From NCBI GenBank assembly GCA_902796285.1, contig CADBOH010000053.1, positions 1 to 18,149 of the forward strand: a stretch of DNA of 18,149 nt, in the 5' to 3' direction. Origin of the DNA: an uncultured Eubacteriales bacterium (lineage in GTDB: Bacteria; Bacillota; Clostridia; Christensenellales; UBA1242). Every line of letters begins with the position of its first letter. Positions within the stretch are counted from its first letter, which is position 1. Both the position numbers and the translations under genes were made by a program. Positions 13,960 to 18,149 of the stretch are shown in pieces. Under the pieces are notes generated by a model. The model was not told the DNA's origin and searched no databases. It saw only the letters and a program-made list of their open reading frames with translations.

Positions 13960-15529
13960 ATTTTATCAAATTCATATAAATTTTTTCTGCTACTCTTATT
14001 CCATCTTGGGCACTAGTAATTATTCCACCAGCGTATCCTGCACCTTCGCCTATTGGATATATGCCAGAAATGTTTGATTCAAAGTTTTCATTTCGCACAA
14101 TTGTTATAGGGCAACTTGAACGTGATTCAATAGCGATAAGGATGTCTTTATCTTGTGCAAAACCCTTCATTTTTTGATTTAAGGCTGGTATACCAATTTT
14201 CAAACTTTCTGTTACAAAATTTGGTAAACATTTTTTGATTTGTGTGAAAGTCAGGCTTGGCAGGTAGCTAGAGTCAATAGTTGCACATTTTTTATTATTT
14301 AAAAATTCACCAACGCTCTGTGCAGGGGCATTATAATTCTCGCCACCAAGCTCAAAAGCAAGTTTTTCATATTTTTCTTGAAAGTCAAGTCCAGCGAGTG
14401 GATGAGTAGATTCATAATCTTCAGGGTTAACATTGATAAGAAGGGCACTATTTGCATTTTTGCCATCTCTTGCAAAATTACTCATGCCGTTTGTTACGAT
14501 TTCGCCTTCATTACTACTTGACGCAACAACCACTCCGCCAGGGCACATGCAAAAGGTGAATATGCTTCTTCCATTTGGCAGGTGTGACACAAGTTTGTAG
14601 TCTGCGCTAGGAAGTGCCTTGTTATAATTTTCACCATATTGACAAACATTTAGTTCTTCTTGAAGCTGTTCAATCCTTACTCCCATTGCAAAAGGCTTTT
14701 GTTTGATTTCAAGTCCGTTTGAATATAGCATTTTAAAACTATCTCGCGCGCTATGACCAAGACATAAAAGTAGGTGGGATGTAATTATAGTTGATTGCTT
14801 GTTTTCACTTAAATTGGTATACTCAACTGTTATGTCATTTGCTACTTTTGAAAAGTTTGTAAATTTGCATGAAAATTTTATTTCGCCGCCAAGTGAAATT
14901 ATTTCTTCCCTAAAATTTTTAACAACTTCTTTTAGTTTGTCACTGCCAATATGTGGTTTTGATAGATATAAAATTTCTTCTGGCGCGCCATGAGCATAAA
15001 GTTCAAAAATGGCTTTTTTGCAAAGTAAACTATTTACATTGCTATTCAGCTTACCATCACTAAATGTTCCTGCTCCGCCTTCGCCAAATTGAACGTTAGA
15101 AAATTTGTTTAACTTTCTTTCATGCCAAAAGGCCAAAACATCTTGCTCGCGTTCTTCAACTTTTTTGCCTTGTTCGAGCACAATAGGTTTTAGCCCCATT
15201 CTTGCAAGAGCGAGCGCGGCAAACATTCCACTTGGGCCAAAGCCCACAACAACGGGTCTATATTTGCATGAAACTTTTTTGTAAGTTAATGACAAGTCTT
15301 CAACTGTAATTTTTAGGTTTTTAAATTTTTCTTCAAGATTTTTCTCTAGCGTTACACCAATTGACATCACATAAAAAACATCTGGTTTTCTTCTTGCATC
15401 GACTGATTTTTTTAAAATTTGTATGTTTTTTATTGAATTTTGTTCAATTTTTAGCGTTTTTGCGCAAATTTTATATAGTTCATCAGTTTTATAGTTTGGA
15501 CTAACTTTAATTTGGTCAAGTTTTATCAT
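13958..15529 (-). CDS. FAD-dependent oxidoreductase (COG2509-like, uncharacterised dehydrogenase)
   Basis: 523 residues. The N-terminal region of about 90 residues (MIKLDQIKVSPNYKTDELYK onward) precedes a Rossmann FAD motif PVVVGFGPSGMFAALALARM, followed by the family-typical FGEGGAGTFSDGKLN. Later FAD-contact motifs are LLLCLGHSARDSF, FTFCMCPGGVVVASSSN and YPIGEGAGYAGGIITSAQDG. This matches the uncharacterised FAD-dependent dehydrogenase family COG2509, whose substrate is unknown; I do not assign one. The start ATG 15529 overlaps the stop of the upstream flavoprotein gene as ATGA, giving translational coupling, and GGAGAAAA lies just upstream. The FAD and NAD(P)-type motifs look intact and the length is normal. 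Confidence 0.9.
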   Translation of the reverse strand: MIKLDQIKVSPNYKTDELYKICAKTLKIEQNSIKNIQILKKSVDARRKPDVFYVMSIGVTLEKNLEEKFKNLKITVEDLSLTYKKVSCKYRPVVVGFGPSGMFAALALARMGLKPIVLEQGKKVEEREQDVLAFWHERKLNKFSNVQFGEGGAGTFSDGKLNSNVNSLLCKKAIFELYAHGAPEEILYLSKPHIGSDKLKEVVKNFREEIISLGGEIKFSCKFTNFSKVANDITVEYTNLSENKQSTIITSHLLLCLGHSARDSFKMLYSNGLEIKQKPFAMGVRIEQLQEELNVCQYGENYNKALPSADYKLVSHLPNGRSIFTFCMCPGGVVVASSSNEGEIVTNGMSNFARDGKNANSALLINVNPEDYESTHPLAGLDFQEKYEKLAFELGGENYNAPAQSVGEFLNNKKCATIDSSYLPSLTFTQIKKCLPNFVTESLKIGIPALNQKMKGFAQDKDILIAIESRSSCPITIVRNENFESNISGIYPIGEGAGYAGGIITSAQDGIRVAEKIYMNLIK

Positions 15530-16674
15530 ATGTTTTCTCCAACAATATATCCGCTTGTCCATGCCCATTGAAGATTGTATCCACCACACAATCCATCAAC
15601 ATTGCAGGCTTCACCAGTAAAATATAAATTTTTTATTGTTTTATGTTCAAGGTTAGGCGTGAGCTGCGCTAAATCAATTCCGCCAGCAAATATTTGATTG
15701 TTGTCAAGGCAACCGGTGATATCATAATCCAAGTTTTTAATTAATGATGCCATTTGTTTGATTTCTGCCTCAGTTAAGTTAAGTGATGACTTTTCTTCAT
15801 CAAGTTTAATTCTGTTTAAAATTTCGTATCCAATTTGCGACAACAAAAGGCCATCAAAAAATTTATTAACTTTTACGTTTAAAGACCTTCTTTTTTGAAG
15901 CATTTCAAGAAGCGTGTCGCCGGTGTAGTTTGGCATCAAATCTATACGAAGTTTTCCCTCAAATTTTTTATTTCTTGCAAACAGAGATGAGAGATTAAAG
16001 ATACAAATTCCACTTATCCCTTTTTCTTTAAATAATACTTCGCCTCTTTCGGTCATTTTATTGCCGTGCAAGTCTTCAACACATACCACTGCATCGCTAA
16101 TACGGCATCCACTTAAATTTCTTGAAATGTTCACTTTAAGTGACACAAGAGATGGGATGAAGTTGATACCTTTTATGTCCAAGATTTGAGTGGTGAAATT
16201 TCCACCAAGAGAAACAATAACTTTTTTGCACAAAAATTCATCTTTGTCAGTTTTTACAAGAAAGTTATCATCCCATTTTTCAACTTTTAAAATGTTGTGC
16301 TCCAAAAAGCAATCTATATTTTGAGCGCTAAGTTTGTTTGTTAAAACATCCATAACAGATTTCGCTGAATTTGATAGGGGATAAACCCTGCCTTCTTCAT
16401 CAGCATATGTTACAAGACCAATGCTATCAAAAAAGTATAGAGTATCATTAACTCCAAATCTGTTTAAAAATTGTGATATATCAGCGTTGTATTGCTTTTC
16501 TGTTGTGTTTAAATTTGTCAAATTGCATCTGCCATTGCCGGTAACTAATATTTTTTTTGCAATCTTGTTTGCTTTATCAATGATAGCAACCTGCTTTCCT
16601 TTTTCACTTGCTTTGATAGCGGCTACAACACCACTTGCCCCGCCGCCAAGCACTAAAATATCATAATATTTCAT
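15526..16674 (-). CDS. HI0933/BaiN-like flavoprotein (NAD(P)/FAD-dependent oxidoreductase)
   Basis: 382 residues from ATG 16674. The family (COG2081, HI0933-like, including BaiN of bile-acid-converting clostridia) shows the N-terminal FAD motif ILVLGGGASGVVAAIKASE, the diagnostic KILVTGNGRCNLTN, FKEKGISGICIFNLS, and the C-terminal FTGEACNVDGLCGGYNLQWA. Family reactions are poorly known; reduction of bile-acid enoyl intermediates is reported for BaiN, but one cannot infer that here. ATG 16674 has AAGG 9 nt upstream. An in-frame ATG at 16695 exists, but it overlaps the -10 box and lacks a Shine-Dalgarno site, so the shorter start is preferred. Its stop overlaps the start of the next flavoprotein gene (ATGA). 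Confidence 0.92.
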   Translation of the reverse strand: MKYYDILVLGGGASGVVAAIKASEKGKQVAIIDKANKIAKKILVTGNGRCNLTNLNTTEKQYNADISQFLNRFGVNDTLYFFDSIGLVTYADEEGRVYPLSNSAKSVMDVLTNKLSAQNIDCFLEHNILKVEKWDDNFLVKTDKDEFLCKKVIVSLGGNFTTQILDIKGINFIPSLVSLKVNISRNLSGCRISDAVVCVEDLHGNKMTERGEVLFKEKGISGICIFNLSSLFARNKKFEGKLRIDLMPNYTGDTLLEMLQKRRSLNVKVNKFFDGLLLSQIGYEILNRIKLDEEKSSLNLTEAEIKQMASLIKNLDYDITGCLDNNQIFAGGIDLAQLTPNLEHKTIKNLYFTGEACNVDGLCGGYNLQWAWTSGYIVGENI

Positions 16675-16693
16675 TTTCTTAAACCTTTTTATC

Positions 16694-16723
16694 ATTTTAT
16701 CATATGAGAGTTAGAAAAGGCAA
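16694..16723 (-). promoter_or_regulatory. Promoter of the flavoprotein operon
   Basis: On the minus strand, -35 TTGCCT (16718-16723) and -10 TAAAAT (16694-16699) are 18 bp apart, preceded by TGA. The -10 is 19 bp upstream of the preferred start codon. Confidence 0.6.
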
Positions 16724-16761
16724 ACATAAAACAAAAAATTAAAATTATATCTAGTGAATTG

Positions 16762-16790
16762 TTGATTTTTTTGTGGATTTTTGTTAAAAT
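16762..16790 (+). promoter_or_regulatory. Promoter of mtaB, implying a leaderless mRNA
   Basis: -35 TTGATT (16762-16767) and -10 TAAAAT (16785-16790) are 17 bp apart. The start codon begins at 16800, only 9 bases after the -10 box, so a transcript starting 6-8 nt after it would carry 2-4 nt of leader at most. Confidence 0.75.
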
Positions 16791-16799
16791 ACCTTCGCG

Positions 16800-18077
16800 A
16801 TGAAAATATGTGTTATGACTCTTGGGTGCAAGGTAAACAAATATGAAAGCGATGCACTCATTGAAAGATTAAATTTAAGCGGATACCAAACGACAGACAA
16901 ATTAGAGCCTGCCGATGTTTATGTTATCAACACTTGTGCGGTAACAAGTGAAGCAGAAAAAAAATCTCGACAAATGATCGCGAGATGCAAAAAGTTTAAC
17001 AAAAGTGCAAAGTTTTTTATCTGTGGTTGTGCATCACAAAAAAATGCTGAACAGTTTTTAGATAAGGATGTTGAAGTCGTCTGTGGCACCGCCGGCAAAA
17101 TAAAAATATGTGATTTTATTGATAAGATTGCTGCCGGGAAAGGCAAAAAAAATGTTAAGAAGATTGAAAAGTTGCCGCTTGAGTATGAAGATGATATGCT
17201 TGCAAAACAATCAAGAATTAGAGCATATATAAAAATTCAAGATGGCTGCAACAACTTTTGTACATATTGTATTATTCCATATTTAAGAGGCAGAAGTAGA
17301 TCGAGGGGGATTATATCAATTTTAAATGAAGTCGGAAACTTAGGAGATGATGTAAAGGAAATTGTTTTGACTGGAATAGATGTTAGTGATTACAAGATTG
17401 ATGGTGAAAAAGGGTTGCTGACGTTGATGGAAGAGGTTGATAAGTTTGGAAAAAGACTTCGATTGAGCTCGATGGAAGACACTCTTGTTGATGAGTCTTT
17501 CGTAGAAGGACTAAGCGATCTTGAATACTTTATGCCACATTTTCATTTGTCTTTACAAAGTGGAAGTGATGGTGTTTTAAAGAGAATGAATAGGCATTAC
17601 ACGGCCAGTCAATTTTTGGATTCTGTCAAATTGATTAGAAAATATTTTCCTTTTGCTGGGATAACGACAGATGTCATTGTTGGCTTTCCAGGTGAAAGCG
17701 AAGAGGAATTTGAGCAGACTGTGGAGTTTGTAAAACAGGCAAAATTTTCTCAGCTTCATATATTTCAGTATTCTCAAAGAGAAGGGACAGTTGCTTCAAA
17801 ACTTTATAAAGATCTACCTCCACAGATTAAACAAGAGCGTTATGAAAGACTTGAAAAAATCAATGAGAAGTTGAAAGAGGCATTTATAAAGAAAAACAAA
17901 TGGGGCATTGTGTTGGTTGAAGAAAAAGTGGGGGATTATTATGTTGGATACACCGAAAATTATATTAGGTGTTACATAAAATCTAAAAATGACATCACAA
18001 ACGAGCTTGTATTTGTGAAAATTTGCAAGCCTTATCAAGACGGTGCAAAAGCAAAAATAAAAGAGATTATGAAATAA
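16800..18077 (+). CDS. mtaB: tRNA t6A37 methylthiotransferase MtaB
   Basis: 425 residues. It converts t6A to ms2t6A at position 37 of ANN-decoding tRNAs, using two [4Fe-4S] clusters and SAM. The N-terminal UPF0004 domain begins MKICVMTLGCKVNKYES (Cys10), with NTCAVT (Cys46) and ICGCASQ (Cys77) as the auxiliary-cluster ligands. The radical SAM triad CNNFCTYC is at C150, C154 and C157 within IQDGCNNFCTYCIIPYLRGR. Later motifs LTGIDVSDY, FHLSLQSGSDGVLKRMNRHY and TTDVIVGFPGES are typical. TLGCKVN followed by YES points to MtaB rather than MiaB (GCQMN). The C-terminal TRAM-like part is short (WGIVLVEEKVGDYYVGYTENY). No Shine-Dalgarno site precedes the ATG. No terminator is seen after it. Confidence 0.95.
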   Translation: MKICVMTLGCKVNKYESDALIERLNLSGYQTTDKLEPADVYVINTCAVTSEAEKKSRQMIARCKKFNKSAKFFICGCASQKNAEQFLDKDVEVVCGTAGKIKICDFIDKIAAGKGKKNVKKIEKLPLEYEDDMLAKQSRIRAYIKIQDGCNNFCTYCIIPYLRGRSRSRGIISILNEVGNLGDDVKEIVLTGIDVSDYKIDGEKGLLTLMEEVDKFGKRLRLSSMEDTLVDESFVEGLSDLEYFMPHFHLSLQSGSDGVLKRMNRHYTASQFLDSVKLIRKYFPFAGITTDVIVGFPGESEEEFEQTVEFVKQAKFSQLHIFQYSQREGTVASKLYKDLPPQIKQERYERLEKINEKLKEAFIKKNKWGIVLVEEKVGDYYVGYTENYIRCYIKSKNDITNELVFVKICKPYQDGAKAKIKEIMK

Positions 18078-18096
18078 ATATATTTTTGCAATTCAC

Positions 18097-18125
18097 TTGA
18101 CAAAGATGCACGGCTGTGCTAAAAT
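18097..18125 (+). promoter_or_regulatory. Consensus promoter of a gene beyond the window
   Basis: TTGACA (18097-18102), 17-bp spacer, TAAAAT (18120-18125), followed by AACAGGAA. The spacer contains the dyad GCAC-GGCT-GTGC (18108-18119). The downstream gene is outside the window. Confidence 0.85.
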
Positions 18126-18149
18126 AAACAGGAATTTATAAATTAGAAG

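Noticed and set aside
16675..16695. Earlier ATG (16695) for the BaiN-like flavoprotein
   Set aside because: It overlaps the predicted -10 box and lacks a Shine-Dalgarno site.
1..18149. CRISPR array, IS element, prophage, tRNA or rRNA
   Set aside because: No regularly spaced repeats, transposase or integrase motifs, or cloverleaf/rRNA signatures were seen; gaps between genes are short and explained by promoters and terminators.

Overview
The window looks like chromosomal DNA of an anaerobic, low-GC, Gram-positive-type bacterium (Firmicutes/Clostridia-like, possibly an uncultured gut lineage). The evidence is the AT-rich composition, strong GGAGG-type ribosome binding sites, TTGACA-17-TAAAAT promoters, a superoxide reductase, pyruvate phosphate dikinase, a phosphoketolase, and a YolD-like protein beside a UvrX-type polymerase. 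TAA and TGA both act as stops and Trp is TGG, so the standard bacterial code fits. No rRNA, tRNA, CRISPR array, transposase or phage gene was seen. The organism assignment is inference.

Left block (2-2678, + strand): the C-terminal part of a GT80 sialyltransferase-like glycosyltransferase, then a strong hairpin, then an unrecognised polytopic membrane protein whose N-terminus is encoded by an 18-A homopolymer, then a two-iron-centre desulfoferrodoxin/superoxide reductase. A perfect 30-bp palindromic terminator at 2697-2726 separates this from the convergent block.

Second block (2739-7922, - strand): in transcription order, a Y-family translesion polymerase, an overlapping YolD-like gene, an SDR oxidoreductase, a terminator whose distal arm contains the -35 box of the next promoter, and ppdK.

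Third block (8073-13926, + strand): a U32 family protein (probable RNA hydroxylation factor), a 38-codon small ORF whose stop lies in a Rho-independent terminator, a stand-alone amidase-like cysteine hydrolase with no Shine-Dalgarno site, then a promoter driving tdk and xfp. A 12-bp inverted-repeat terminator closes this unit and also serves the convergent flavoprotein genes.

Fourth block: two flavoprotein genes overlapping by ATGA (13958-16674, - strand), diverging from mtaB (16800-18077, +), which appears to have a leaderless or near-leaderless mRNA. A consensus promoter at 18097-18125 belongs to a gene beyond the window.

Functionally the window is mostly core metabolism and RNA/DNA maintenance: PEP/pyruvate interconversion, phosphoketolase glycolysis, thymidine salvage, tRNA/rRNA modification and oxygen detoxification. 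The accessory part is the left edge. The points most worth following are the GT80-like enzyme in a probable Firmicute, the poly-A tract, the hidden small ORF, and the leaderless or SD-less starts.
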